Part shown: in pieces, positions 6,748 through 15,772 of the stretch
How positions within the stretch are numbered: position 1 is the stretch's first letter
Layout of the letters: each line of letters begins with the position of its first letter
Assembly (NCBI RefSeq): GCF_038592985.1
Contig: NZ_CP151951.1
Span: forward strand, 3,463,001 to 3,527,000
Source: Paenibacillus sp. FSL R10-2782
GTDB taxonomy: Bacteria > Bacillota > Bacilli > Paenibacillales > Paenibacillaceae
Length of the DNA: 64,000 nt
Direction of reading: 5' to 3'
The notes under the pieces: model-generated
Seen by the model: the letters and a program-made list of their open reading frames with translations, nothing else
The model's database searches: none
Told to the model about the DNA's origin: nothing
Made by a program: the position numbers and the translations under genes

Positions 6748-7635
6748 TTGGATCAATCTTTAATCGTATTTGTTATGGTCGCAGAAAAACAAAACTTCAC
6801 AAGAACAGCCGAAGAGCTACACATGACACAGCCCGCCGTCAGTCAATACATTCAAACGCTGGAGCGTACCGTGGGAACACGGCTTTTGGAGCGAAGTAAT
6901 AAATATGTGCGTCTAACCAAAGCCGGTGAAATTGTGTATCATCATGCCAAGGACATCATCCGCCTCCACACCCGAATGCAGTATTTGGTGGACGAGTTGA
7001 TGAATACGGCAAAAGGCAATCTATCCATTGGCGCAAGCTACACATACGGAGAGTATGTACTGCCGCATGTGATTGCGCAAATGAGAAGTCAATATCCGCT
7101 CATTCAGCCCTCCATTAGCATCGGCAACACTCAGGAAATTGAAAGATTGGTGATTCGTAATCAACTGGATGTGGGGATTATTGAAGGAGAATTTCAGCAT
7201 GACCATTTGTATATTGAACCGTTTGCAGAAGATGAAATGTATATCGTCGTTCCACATCATCATCGTTTGGCTGGTAAATCTCAAGTAGGTTTAAGTGAGC
7301 TACAAGAGGACATATGGATCCTGCGCGAAGAAGGCTCTGGAACCCGGGAAGCGGCGGAAAAGATGTTTACACGATTTCAGTTTACCCCTGCTCATATTAT
7401 GGATTTTGGCAGCACCCAGATTATTAAAGAGTCTGTAGAAGCAGGCTTGGGCATTTCTTTGCTGTCACAGTGGACGATTCAAAAGGAACTCACCTTGGGC
7501 ACTTTAAAAATGTTGAATATAAGCGGTTTCCCAGTCGTTCGGAAATTCTCTTTTCTGACCCCTTCTGCCGTATTTGAAACGAAAGCGAACACCGTATTTT
7601 TAGAGATTTTGCGAGGTTATAATGTGAAAAGGTGA
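6748..7635 (+). CDS. LysR-family transcriptional regulator (probable regulator of yeiH)
   Basis: A 295-residue LysR protein. The start is taken as TTG 6748, because GGAGGAG lies 5-6 bases before it; ATGs at 6724 and 6727 lie upstream of this Shine-Dalgarno. The N-terminal winged helix-turn-helix (FVMVAEKQNFTRTAEELH, then QPAVSQYIQTLE) spans about residues 1-60, followed by the linker helix. A two-subdomain effector-binding region follows (about 85-290; GNLSIGASYTYGEYVLP, then a GTREAAE turn). It most resembles the CysL/YwfK group of Bacillus, which senses sulfur metabolites. It transcribes away from yeiH and probably controls it from the 118-bp intergenic region. The co-inducer is unknown. 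Confidence 0.9.
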   Translation: MDQSLIVFVMVAEKQNFTRTAEELHMTQPAVSQYIQTLERTVGTRLLERSNKYVRLTKAGEIVYHHAKDIIRLHTRMQYLVDELMNTAKGNLSIGASYTYGEYVLPHVIAQMRSQYPLIQPSISIGNTQEIERLVIRNQLDVGIIEGEFQHDHLYIEPFAEDEMYIVVPHHHRLAGKSQVGLSELQEDIWILREEGSGTREAAEKMFTRFQFTPAHIMDFGSTQIIKESVEAGLGISLLSQWTIQKELTLGTLKMLNISGFPVVRKFSFLTPSAVFETKANTVFLEILRGYNVKR

Positions 7636-7833
7636 ACAGGTACAGCTTCAAGTCCATAGAAAAAGCTCCCCGGAAGGCGCTGGGCTTACTCGAATATATC
7701 CATCCATGCCCCTTCGAGCTCTTTTAATAAGGCTCTTTTCGTAAATAATGTTGCTTTATTACGTAAGAATTTTATCCTTATTGATTTTGTGAGGTTTTTA
7801 CGCATAATTGTAACTAAGGGAGATGGTTCCAAG

Positions 7834-8211
7834 TTGAGTAAACCTAATATCAGCACAACAGTTTCAGGAGATTTAATTGTTACCCATCTAATTGGCAAGA
7901 TTAAAACAGATGATGTTAATGAATGGTTTAATGGCTTCGAGCAAGCTTGTCAGCAATTCATTTCCGAGGGTCGGAAATACAAATTGTTGGTGGATAGAAA
8001 AGGATACACGCCAGATCATTTTTCTGTTCAAAAAGCATGGAAAGATAAGTTCTTCAATGAAACCATTTTGAATCACAGCAAGGCAATTGCGTTCCTCCTT
8101 GAAGAAGGGGAGATAATGAATTATTTACAACAATCCAATACAAAAGAATCCGTAAAATTTTTTGATAATTATGAACAAGCATTGATTTGGTTGAATGAAT
8201 ATCCAATATAA
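7834..8211 (+). CDS. STAS/SpoIIAA-like protein of unknown function
   Basis: A 125-residue cytosolic protein. TTG 7834 is the likely start, as AAGGGAG lies 9 bases upstream. An in-frame GTG at 7789 has none. The pattern (TTVSGDLIVTHLIGKI, a helix EWFNGFEQACQQF, a strand KYKLLVDRKG, then KAIAFLLEEGE and a C-terminal helix) is that of SpoIIAA-like/STAS-fold single-domain proteins that bacteria encode as orphans. No conserved phosphorylatable Ser is obvious. It is followed by its own strong terminator and is AT-richer than its neighbours. It is a separate gene from the other STAS-like gene at 810-1160. Function unknown. Confidence 0.65.
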   Translation: MSKPNISTTVSGDLIVTHLIGKIKTDDVNEWFNGFEQACQQFISEGRKYKLLVDRKGYTPDHFSVQKAWKDKFFNETILNHSKAIAFLLEEGEIMNYLQQSNTKESVKFFDNYEQALIWLNEYPI

Positions 8212-8222
8212 AACCTTTATTG

Positions 8223-8252
8223 AACCAGTTGCTCTTAATCAACTGGTTTTTT
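8223..8252 (+). terminator. Strong rho-independent terminator
   Basis: A perfect 9-bp stem (AACCAGTTG with CAACTGGTT) and 8-base loop followed by a run of T, 11 bp after the stop of the STAS-like gene. Confidence 0.9.
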
Positions 8253-8372
8253 TATGCCTAATGTTGCTGTTGTCATAAAATTCACTTGTTACAAGTTTCC
8301 TACACCATTGTTTTTCTTCACAGATTCTTGTCCACACAGATTGCCAGTTCATTGTGAGTCAGCAACAATATT

Positions 8373-8993
8373 TCAGAAAAGAGCCTTTAATAAAGACTGT
8401 CTGGCTTCTAATAACCAAGGATGTACAACCTTCATCTTTTCTTTATTGCTCCACACATGGTTTAAATAAATCATAATCGCTTCATCCAACAAATGATCGT
8501 TCACATTCTTCCTTATCTCTTGTACAAAAGGCGCAGCGTGTGCCTGATCCCATGACAATTTGTCTCCTATAAATAAAATTTTATCCATCAGACTCATGGA
8601 TTTCCACAGCGTCGTGTGACATTCAATCGCATTCAGCAGCATCGAATCCGTTAGTCCAAAAATCTGAATAGTCATCTCTCTGGACAGCTTTTGGTGCAGA
8701 ATATACGGAAATGCTAATTCTTCTTCAATAATGGGGATATGTAAAGCACGTGCAACAGCTACTTTATCTTCATTAGGAATGATCGTGCCTATATCGTGCA
8801 ACCACCCCGCCCGTTCAGCTATGAAAGGATCAGCATGGAATTGTAGAGCCAGTGCCTTGGATTCATGGGCTACCCTTGTGCAATGAATCCACGTAGCTTC
8901 TGCGTTATGTTTGTTAAAAAGCTTCTCTATGTCCAAAAATAGTTCCCCTGAAAATTCAAGTTCAGCAATGTAATGATGTAAAACAGGATTCAT
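8373..8993 (-). CDS. HD-domain hydrolase, YqeK-like
   Basis: A 206-residue soluble protein with the ordered HD-domain metal ligands of the YqeK group: His37, His66-Asp67 (AGWLHDIG), His100, His126 (IECHTT) and Asp144 (DKILFIGDKLSWD). YqeK proteins are symmetrical Ap4A hydrolases. The typical last block MSLMDKILFIGD is preserved. The canonical yqeK lies in a nadD-rsfS operon, which is not the context here, so this is probably a paralogue and its substrate is uncertain. It is monocistronic as far as can be seen. The 182-bp region downstream of the next operon holds only a terminator. Confidence 0.78.
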   Translation of the reverse strand: MNPVLHHYIAELEFSGELFLDIEKLFNKHNAEATWIHCTRVAHESKALALQFHADPFIAERAGWLHDIGTIIPNEDKVAVARALHIPIIEEELAFPYILHQKLSREMTIQIFGLTDSMLLNAIECHTTLWKSMSLMDKILFIGDKLSWDQAHAAPFVQEIRKNVNDHLLDEAIMIYLNHVWSNKEKMKVVHPWLLEARQSLLKALF

Positions 8994-9102
8994 GTATTGT
9001 TACCCCTCTTCGCTTATTCCGATGATTTTACTATACATATTGATTACATTATAACTGGACTCGTCCAAAATAATCCAATTTACTTCAGGTTAATGAAAAA
9101 TT

Positions 9103-9133
9103 GCAAAAAGCCCCTGCTAAGAACAAGGGCTTG
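9103..9133 (-). terminator. Terminator at the end of the pectin operon
   Basis: On the minus strand, AAGCCCTTG...CAGGGGCTT followed by TTTTTGC, located 44 bp after the stop codon of the GH43 gene. Confidence 0.75.
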
Positions 9134-9176
9134 AAGAAAATACCTTGATAAATACTCCTAACGAAAGAAAGGTATT

Positions 9177-10754
9177 TTAAGAAGATAGATGATCTTGTCC
9201 GTGATACAGAAAATGGCTAAAATCGGCGTAGCTGCCTTGAAATTGTTGCATGTCATGGGCGGCAATCCCTACAAAATTCCCTGTAAATCCACCTGATAAA
9301 AAGCTGATGTTTTGCTTTTCAAAAAGCGGAGTCCAGGTAGGCTCATTTCCAAGATGGTAATAAAAATGTCCTTGGATTGCATGGACTTCTACGGCCAAAT
9401 GTATAGGAATATCCTTCTGAAGCGCAATCGACTGAGGGACTAATGTGAATGTATCTGCTTCACATCTCATCATGCGCAGCACTTTCCCTTGTCCCTCTTC
9501 ATAGCTGACATAGGCATACAGGTAATTTTCATCATTTAGATACAGCAGGAGCCCCGCCATTTGCAAATAGCTTGTAGGTTGATATTCCAACGCCGTTTCT
9601 ACCCGAAAATGATGATCGGTTTGCCGGATGGCAAGCACATGATGCTGAAACAGACTTTGAATGGATTCTCCAGCCAGAATTCGAAGATAGCCCGGACGCT
9701 GGCTCAGTGAGCACCAACGATCATCCGCCAGTATACGCAATGTATTCCATGTTTTATTTAAAACTGGCCCTTCGAAAAAGTCTTCGAATATAAAGCTGTG
9801 CTTCTGCCCTGCCGAGAAAGTGGTTCCGATCGGTGCAGGCACTTCTAATTGCGGCGTATTGCCTCCGCCGGTTAATCGCAACCAGCCTTCATCATTCCAG
9901 TACACGTGCTGCAAGGCCGTTTCTCGCCCTAAAATGGCATACTTTCCTTCCAATGGACGAGTACATAAATGAGCCATATACCAATCGCCATCTGGCGTCT
10001 GTACAAGACTGCCATGTCCTGCACATTGTAAAGGGAGTTCAGGACGATCTCGTGATGTAAGCATCGGGTTATGCGGATCTACTTCATAAGGCCCGGATAG
10101 CTGCTTCGAACGGGCTACGGTTACCGCATGTCCCGTACCCGTTCCACCTTCCGCTGTAATAAGATAGTAATATCCGTTTTGCTTGTAGATATGAGGGGCC
10201 TCTGTTTTTTTCAAAGGTGTGCAATCAAAAATTTTCACAGGCTCGCCAATCAGTCGCTGCTGCCCGCTATCGTATTCCTGCATAACAATGCCTGAAGACT
10301 TATTGCTGTCCACCATGCGGTAATCCCACAATGCATTCAATAGCCATTTACGTCCATCCTCGTCGTGAAATAAAGACGGATCGAATCCACTGCTGTTGAG
10401 ATATACCGGGTCCGACCACGGTCCATGGATCGCAGGTGCCGTCATCACAAAATTATGAACGTCCTTAAACGGACGTCTGGTGCTCTTCACATCCGTATAG
10501 AGCAGATAAAAAAGGTTATCCGCGTAGCTCAGCTGAGGCGCCCAAATGCTGCAATTTTTCGGGTTTCCTTTTAAATCAACCTGATCGGTCAAAATATCCG
10601 TACAGTGCTCCCAATAGGCCAAATCCTTGGACTGATACACCCGTACTCCCGGCAGCCACTCAAACGATGACACGACAATATAGTAAGTATCCTCGACTCG
10701 TACAATACACGGATCGGGATTAAAGCCTTTTAATATGGGATTTTGGATCATCAT
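9177..10754 (-). CDS. GH43 family glycosidase (beta-xylosidase / arabinosidase type), cytoplasmic
   Basis: A 525-residue enzyme. Start ATG 10754 follows AAGGAGGAG; a much longer in-frame extension is antisense-like sequence inside the preceding gene. The N-terminal five-bladed propeller (about residues 1-320) has the three GH43 acids: Asp in GFNPDP (general base), Asp in SGFDPSLF and Glu in KKTEAPH (general acid). A C-terminal beta-sandwich (about 330-520) of the type found in GH43 xylosidases follows. No signal peptide, so it acts on imported oligosaccharides. The first 35 bp overlap the end of the pectinesterase gene. With GH28 and CE8 beside it, removal of xylose or arabinose side groups from pectic oligomers is likely. 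The exact sugar is not determinable. Confidence 0.9.
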   Translation of the reverse strand: MMIQNPILKGFNPDPCIVRVEDTYYIVVSSFEWLPGVRVYQSKDLAYWEHCTDILTDQVDLKGNPKNCSIWAPQLSYADNLFYLLYTDVKSTRRPFKDVHNFVMTAPAIHGPWSDPVYLNSSGFDPSLFHDEDGRKWLLNALWDYRMVDSNKSSGIVMQEYDSGQQRLIGEPVKIFDCTPLKKTEAPHIYKQNGYYYLITAEGGTGTGHAVTVARSKQLSGPYEVDPHNPMLTSRDRPELPLQCAGHGSLVQTPDGDWYMAHLCTRPLEGKYAILGRETALQHVYWNDEGWLRLTGGGNTPQLEVPAPIGTTFSAGQKHSFIFEDFFEGPVLNKTWNTLRILADDRWCSLSQRPGYLRILAGESIQSLFQHHVLAIRQTDHHFRVETALEYQPTSYLQMAGLLLYLNDENYLYAYVSYEEGQGKVLRMMRCEADTFTLVPQSIALQKDIPIHLAVEVHAIQGHFYYHLGNEPTWTPLFEKQNISFLSGGFTGNFVGIAAHDMQQFQGSYADFSHFLYHGQDHLSS

Positions 10755-11724
10755 GAGAAATGACTCCTCCTTGCTTCCAAAAAGTGTCTCCCTCAAAAAC
10801 CTGCTCCTTGCTCCACGCTTCTGCTCGTCCTTCAAAACAACCCGCCCACGGAACACGCTGCCTACGCAACGAGGTAACATCGGATACACCATACTCCTGA
10901 TAGCAAACCGTTTTCTCATTTGCAGCATCGTCCCAATTGTCCCAACCCCGTGGATCAATATGTTCACCCATTTTACAATCCACAAATACGGTCTTGGCAT
11001 ACTCACGCCACGGACGCCCCAAAAATACCGGGGTAATATCAGGCTCTGCGGTTAAGCAGCAATGATTGAATACATAGCCATACGCTTGTCCCTGGGGAGT
11101 GGAGGCGGCTGTAATGTAGCTCGTTTGGTTCTCATGATGGCGTAAACTGCGAATTTCGCAATGTTCAAAATAAGCAGTGGCCCCGCCAAAAATGAAGTCT
11201 ACCGTTCCCTCGATATAACATTGCTGATAAAGCTGGCGATAGTGGGCATGATGTTCTTTCAAATGGATGCCGCCAAACTTTAGCCGTTCTTTCGGTGCCG
11301 GAGGCAAGGGACCAGTAAATAACGTATCCTGATGCCCGCGAAAGGTGCAGTTTCTAAAAACCGTTTTATCACAGTGAGCATATACAGCAACAGCCTGCCC
11401 AATGGCTTCCCCCTGTCCCGCCGTGTTGGAAATCATGAGATTTTCCAACATCAGATGGCTACCGCCTAAAAATAAAGTGGGAGTCGCAAAGGTCCCTATT
11501 TCCTCCCCTGCCTCATCCCGCTCCCTGGCATATCGGTGCATTCGAATGTCTACCTGTCCGATGCCTATGATATGAAGATACGAACGGTAAATTCGCACCT
11601 CTTCCTCGTAGGTACCCGATAAAATATACAGCGTTTCCATTTCGTTAGAAGGCGACTGCTCCAATACAGCAATCGCCTCCTGAATCGTATGAAAATCACA
11701 AAAGGATTCTTTCCCTACCAGCAT
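10720..11724 (-). CDS. pemA: Pectin methylesterase (carbohydrate esterase family 8), no signal peptide
   Basis: A 334-residue CE8 esterase that removes methyl esters from galacturonate residues. The catalytic set is visible: Gln110 (GQAVAVY), Gln132-Asp133 (GHQDTLF; Asp133 is the acid/base), Asp176 (DFIFG, the nucleophile) and Arg238 (LGRPWR). The start is ATG 11724 after GAAAGGATTGGGG. It lacks an export signal, unusual for the family's well-studied secreted members, so it probably acts on methylated oligogalacturonides in the cytoplasm. Its 3' end overlaps the GH43 gene by 35 bp and it follows the alpha/beta hydrolase by 25 bp, so it is in the same operon. Confidence 0.93.
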   Translation of the reverse strand: MLVGKESFCDFHTIQEAIAVLEQSPSNEMETLYILSGTYEEEVRIYRSYLHIIGIGQVDIRMHRYARERDEAGEEIGTFATPTLFLGGSHLMLENLMISNTAGQGEAIGQAVAVYAHCDKTVFRNCTFRGHQDTLFTGPLPPAPKERLKFGGIHLKEHHAHYRQLYQQCYIEGTVDFIFGGATAYFEHCEIRSLRHHENQTSYITAASTPQGQAYGYVFNHCCLTAEPDITPVFLGRPWREYAKTVFVDCKMGEHIDPRGWDNWDDAANEKTVCYQEYGVSDVTSLRRQRVPWAGCFEGRAEAWSKEQVFEGDTFWKQGGVISHDDPKSHIKRL

Positions 11725-11749
11725 GGTTGCCCCAATCCTTTCATTGGAA

Positions 11750-12634
11750 TTACAGATGTTCTGCTAAAAATGACTGCCACGCCGTTCGCATTTCCAGGGT
11801 CTCCATATGCCCGCCACCTGCGATCACAGGCTGCCAATGCTCAGGGTGACCTGCTTCCTGATAAGCTTCCAGCAGTCCCTTTGCCAAATGCTCGACCCCC
11901 TCAATTGGACACATTCGGTCATTTTGGCCTGTTATGCTCATTCGTGGACGGGGAACAATCCGCTTTTGAATATCCAGCGTGGTAAAATGCTTTAGCAAGC
12001 CGGGGACATAGGAATAGAAGCCATGGTGATCCAGTCCCCTTTTGGTGATCAGCGTATGGGCATCTACCTGTCCGCAAATATCAATGGTGACCTGTATTCG
12101 CTCATCTAACCCTGCCAGCCACCACGCCATCAGTCCTCCCATCGACATCCCAATCGTTGCGATGCGGGAAGCATCAACATTCTCTCGCTGGCACATATAG
12201 TCCACCAAACGACGGTTATCGTACAGCATCATGCCCCACAGCACCTGGCCCTGCCAGAGCATTTCCTTGACCAGCTCGCTCTCGGTTTTACCCCCGCGTT
12301 CATTAAAGCCCCACATGTCAATACAACAAGCGCAATAGCCCATGTCTGTCAGGGTTTTAGCAAACGAGGGCTGCTGCAAGTAAGAGCTGCTATGGATAAA
12401 TTCCTTACGTCCATGGGTATAATTGCCTCCATGCGAATGGTTGAAAATGACCAATGGAAACGGACCGTTTCCTTGTAATGGTGTGGCTATATAAGCTGGC
12501 ACAAGCTCGATTCCGTTGATGTCCAGCAGAATAGATTCCAGTTGGTATCCCTCTTGTTCCTCTTGCTTTAGCAGGGTGGCTGTAACGGGTCGATCTGCTG
12601 GAAGATCTCCCAATAATGCTTGCAGCTTATCCAT
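11750..12634 (-). CDS. Alpha/beta hydrolase (dienelactone-hydrolase/acetylesterase-like)
   Basis: A 294-residue cytoplasmic alpha/beta hydrolase. The nucleophile elbow is GMSMGG (Ser164), the acid is Asp239 (GQNDRM) and the base is His276 (GGGHMET), with an oxyanion region NHSHGG (about 65-70). The pattern is that of YtaP/acetyl-xylan-esterase-like family members found in pectin and hemicellulose loci. It lies between the GH28 gene (48 bp away) and the pectin methylesterase gene (25 bp away). Deacetylation or de-esterification of pectic oligosaccharides is the likely task, by context only. Weak Shine-Dalgarno GGAGGGAG before ATG 12634. Confidence 0.82.
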   Translation of the reverse strand: MDKLQALLGDLPADRPVTATLLKQEEQEGYQLESILLDINGIELVPAYIATPLQGNGPFPLVIFNHSHGGNYTHGRKEFIHSSSYLQQPSFAKTLTDMGYCACCIDMWGFNERGGKTESELVKEMLWQGQVLWGMMLYDNRRLVDYMCQRENVDASRIATIGMSMGGLMAWWLAGLDERIQVTIDICGQVDAHTLITKRGLDHHGFYSYVPGLLKHFTTLDIQKRIVPRPRMSITGQNDRMCPIEGVEHLAKGLLEAYQEAGHPEHWQPVIAGGGHMETLEMRTAWQSFLAEHL

Positions 12635-12682
12635 GTTCTCCCTCCTTCCATGCCCCTCTTAAATCAGGAATTTGCAAAATCC

Positions 12683-14044
12683 TCAATTAAAAACATTTTG
12701 TTCAGAAGGTTGTATCGTCACTTGTTCGATCAGCTTTTCAGGCTGGTTTGTATTTTTCGAATGACAACGGTTGACCTCAACGCCTTCCCCATTTTCAATA
12801 TAAAAAGCAGGACCTTCATGATTCTCAATCGTCACCTGTTGAAAACGGATATCTCTCACATTGCCTAAATAAAAACCACGGTTGTTCATATCTTCAATCC
12901 CTGTCATCATGGCAGGACGGCCAGGAATCGCATTTTTCGCCATAGAAATATCAATATTGGAAAATGTAATTTCAGCAATATATTGTTCTGCAAGTCCGTA
13001 TAAGAATCCAGCAGCCGCATGAACCTGTCGTGCCGTGATATCGGAAAAATGAATCCGTCTAAAGCAAGGTGTTTCATCGGTAATTGGATAGGGATTTTTG
13101 TCCCAGACATATTTGTCTTTGCCCCGAGGTCCGCAGAAATAATAGAGATTCAGAATAAATGGACAAATCACATCTTCCATCACAATATTGCTAACGCGAA
13201 TATCTTCGACGATCCCCCCGCGTCCCCGTCTTGATTTCAGGCGGATGCCCCGATCCGTTTGCTTGAACACACAATTGCTGATCGTGACATTACGGATATC
13301 TCCACTCATCTCGCTTCCCAGTACAACAGCGCCATGTCCATGCACCATCGTACAGTTGCTAATCGTTATATTTTCACAAGGAATCCGCTCCTGTGTATCT
13401 TCGGTTCCTGCTTTGATCGCAATACAATCATCGCCCACATCAATATTGCAGTTACTAATACGAACATTGGAGCAGGATTCGGGATTAATGCCATCCGTAT
13501 TGGGGGAATCCGCCGGGTTAAGAATGGACACATTGTCAATCGTAACGTTATAGCAAGCGATAGGGTTTACAGTCCAACTGGGGGAATTTTTCAACATGAT
13601 ATCTTTAATGGTGACCCGCTGACAACGGTCAAAGCTGATTAATTTGGGTCTCGGGTGCTGTAACTCCTCGGGATGATTCCGATGCTTTTCCCACCACGGT
13701 TGACCATTTCCTTCCAACGTTCCACTGCCTGTAACTGAAATATTCTCCAGGTTCTTCCCATAAATACACGACGCATGTACTTCTCGCTGGACGCCTTCCC
13801 ACCTGGATTCTACTACTGGATAATCAACCAAATCCGTGCTGAAGGAGAGAATTGCACCGGGGCTTACATGCAGCTCAATGTTACTTTTCAGAAAAATAGC
13901 GCCTGTCAGATACGTACCCGAGGGAACAAAAACCGTTCCTCCCCCGGCATTGCTAGCCGCTTCGATTGCAGCCGCAATCGCCCCTGTTGCCAACGTCGTA
14001 CCATCCTGAGGTGCTCCATAATCTACAATGTTATACACTTGCAT
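12683..14044 (-). CDS. GH28 polygalacturonase-family glycosidase, cytoplasmic
   Basis: A 453-residue right-handed beta-helix enzyme. Start ATG 14044 follows ACAGGAGAGAACGAG. The GH28 signature blocks are complete: NTDG (182-185), DD (205-206, in VGDDCIAIK), GHG (236-238) and RLK (268-270). These give the three catalytic Asp and the substrate-binding His and Arg/Lys. No signal peptide. Cytoplasmic GH28 enzymes of this sort are usually exo-acting on short galacturonate or rhamnogalacturonan-type oligosaccharides delivered by an ABC importer. That fits the solute-binding protein gene 179 bp upstream in the same direction. Endo/exo mode and linkage cannot be told from sequence alone. Confidence 0.93.
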   Translation of the reverse strand: MQVYNIVDYGAPQDGTTLATGAIAAAIEAASNAGGGTVFVPSGTYLTGAIFLKSNIELHVSPGAILSFSTDLVDYPVVESRWEGVQREVHASCIYGKNLENISVTGSGTLEGNGQPWWEKHRNHPEELQHPRPKLISFDRCQRVTIKDIMLKNSPSWTVNPIACYNVTIDNVSILNPADSPNTDGINPESCSNVRISNCNIDVGDDCIAIKAGTEDTQERIPCENITISNCTMVHGHGAVVLGSEMSGDIRNVTISNCVFKQTDRGIRLKSRRGRGGIVEDIRVSNIVMEDVICPFILNLYYFCGPRGKDKYVWDKNPYPITDETPCFRRIHFSDITARQVHAAAGFLYGLAEQYIAEITFSNIDISMAKNAIPGRPAMMTGIEDMNNRGFYLGNVRDIRFQQVTIENHEGPAFYIENGEGVEVNRCHSKNTNQPEKLIEQVTIQPSEQNVFN

Positions 14045-14124
14045 CTCGTTCTCTCCTGTCTTCATTTTTTGTGGATACGAAAATGATGTATAGGCTGAAC
14101 TTAAAAATACACTGGAAAACGGAG

Positions 14125-14175
14125 TAGGCGGAATGGTGCTGAACAAGCGTCAGCGATGGTAAGCACCATCCGCCT
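14125..14175 (-). repeat. Intercistronic hairpin between solute-binding protein and GH28 genes
   Basis: AGGCGGAATGGTGCT (14125-14139) pairs with AGCACCATCCGCCT (14162-14175) with one bulged base. Weaker outer pairing joins the GAAC/GTTC and TATAGG/CCTATA segments around 14085-14210. No T run follows, so it looks like an RNA-stability or processing element that favours the lipoprotein message, not a full terminator. Confidence 0.6.
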
Positions 14176-14223
14176 GCGTAGTGGCACTTCATGTACACTG
14201 ATGTTCAACCTATATCTATATCC

Positions 14224-15744
14224 TTATTTTTTCGATTTCTTATACGCTTCTTCGTATTCAGTAATAATCTGTGATCCACCGGAATTTTTCCAGTTCTCTA
14301 CGGCTGCTTTGAATCCGGCTTCATCGGTCTCACCCATAATAAATTTGAACGTAGCATCGGTTATAATTTTTTCGAGTTCGGTTCCTTTTTCATTGGCAGT
14401 TACAGAATCCAGAGGAACGGTTGGATCCAAAACAGCAAAGTCGTTATTTTCCTTGATTAATTGATTGGCTAGTTCCTTTTCAGGGTTGGCATCTTTTAAC
14501 GTATACGTCACTTCGCTCGGTCTGGAACTTGCAAATGGCTGTACATCTGCTTGCCACAAATCGGTGTTAATAATTCTGAAAGCTCCTTCATTATCAATGT
14601 CATAATGAGTTCCCTTAATACCACCTGTCATGTCCATAAATACTTCTTCATCAATCAAATCATTGACGAATTGAAGTAGTCTCTTCAACTCAGCTTCCGA
14701 CTTCACCTCGGATTTAGGAAATGCCAGCAAACCACCGACTCCGCTGCCTTCGGACCAAATGTGATATTTACCGTCTCCATTGGAGATTTTGTTTACAGGC
14801 ACCAGCTCAAGCCCCTTTTGCAAACCTTGTGACAGATTTCTCAAGTTGGTGATATCCACCATGCCCGTATAAATTCCGGTTTTCCCTTGAGCAAATTGCT
14901 GCTGCTGATCAGTTTTAGCAGTTACGGCGAAATCCTTGGATACATACCCGTTCTTATATAATTTATTGGAATACTTTAACGTCTCCAAATATTGAGGTGT
15001 ATCAAATTCCGGCGTAAACTTGCCATTCTCATCTACTTTCCAGCCATTAGGTGTGCCAAAATAAGAGCTTAAGGTTTTAAAGCTGCTGTAGCGCAGATCA
15101 GATCTGTCGCCAAAGCCTGTCGTATCCTTTTTGCCATTACCGTCCGGGTCATCTTCTGTAAACGCTCTCGCAACTTCGTAAAGCTCATCCAGAGTCGTAG
15201 GTACTTTAAGCCCTAAGCGATCCAGCCAATCCTTACGAATAACCAGGCCTGCTCGTGCCAAATTTTTCTGGAATGGAACTCCATACAGAACTCCCTCGAT
15301 GGAAGCTGCATTTCTAACTTCGGGAGGTATCTTTTTTAAATTGTCATAATCGTCCAGATACTTACCTACATCCCAGAATAGGCCTGATTTCAATGAACTT
15401 CGAACTGAAGAATTTGTCATCATCGTAAGAGTCACGATATCCGCCAATTCACCGGACGCCAGTGCTGTAGTGATTCTCTCTTCTTTGGACGCATCAGGAA
15501 CCCAGTTGAACGTAATCTTGGAATTAGTGTATTTTTCAATTTTGTTCTTAATCGTGTCTGTAGGTGGAGAGGCCGTGTGCAATACATTTAACCAGGTTAA
15601 TTCCAGCTTTGAATTTGGATCATACGTTTGGCTGCCTTGATCCTCTGCCCCCTTGTTACCGCAAGCAGCTAAAAAAACACTCATGACCATAAGTACGGTA
15701 AGAAGACCCGATACTCCCTTTTTCATCGATATCCCTTTTTTCAT
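14224..15744 (-). CDS. Extracellular solute-binding lipoprotein of a sugar ABC importer (LplA/YtcQ-like)
   Basis: A 506-residue lipoprotein. The signal peptide ends in a lipobox (FLAAC, lipidated Cys28) followed by an acidic linker. The rest is a family 1 solute-binding fold of the long LplA/YtcQ type used for complex oligosaccharides (VIRKDWLDRLG, then a Ca-binding-like DDPDGNGKKD loop). Start ATG 15744 follows AAAAGGAGC. It lies downstream of the YesL-like and permease genes in the same direction and upstream of the cytoplasmic pectinases. The likely ligand is therefore a pectic oligosaccharide (inference). A hairpin follows the gene. Confidence 0.9.
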   Translation of the reverse strand: MKKGISMKKGVSGLLTVLMVMSVFLAACGNKGAEDQGSQTYDPNSKLELTWLNVLHTASPPTDTIKNKIEKYTNSKITFNWVPDASKEERITTALASGELADIVTLTMMTNSSVRSSLKSGLFWDVGKYLDDYDNLKKIPPEVRNAASIEGVLYGVPFQKNLARAGLVIRKDWLDRLGLKVPTTLDELYEVARAFTEDDPDGNGKKDTTGFGDRSDLRYSSFKTLSSYFGTPNGWKVDENGKFTPEFDTPQYLETLKYSNKLYKNGYVSKDFAVTAKTDQQQQFAQGKTGIYTGMVDITNLRNLSQGLQKGLELVPVNKISNGDGKYHIWSEGSGVGGLLAFPKSEVKSEAELKRLLQFVNDLIDEEVFMDMTGGIKGTHYDIDNEGAFRIINTDLWQADVQPFASSRPSEVTYTLKDANPEKELANQLIKENNDFAVLDPTVPLDSVTANEKGTELEKIITDATFKFIMGETDEAGFKAAVENWKNSGGSQIITEYEEAYKKSKK

Positions 15745-15772
15745 TGTGTTTGCTCCTTTTCTGATCGTATAT

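Noticed and set aside
10755..11006. 84-codon upstream extension of the GH43 frame
   Set aside because: It lies within the pectinesterase gene in another frame; the GH43 product starts naturally at 10754 after a strong Shine-Dalgarno.
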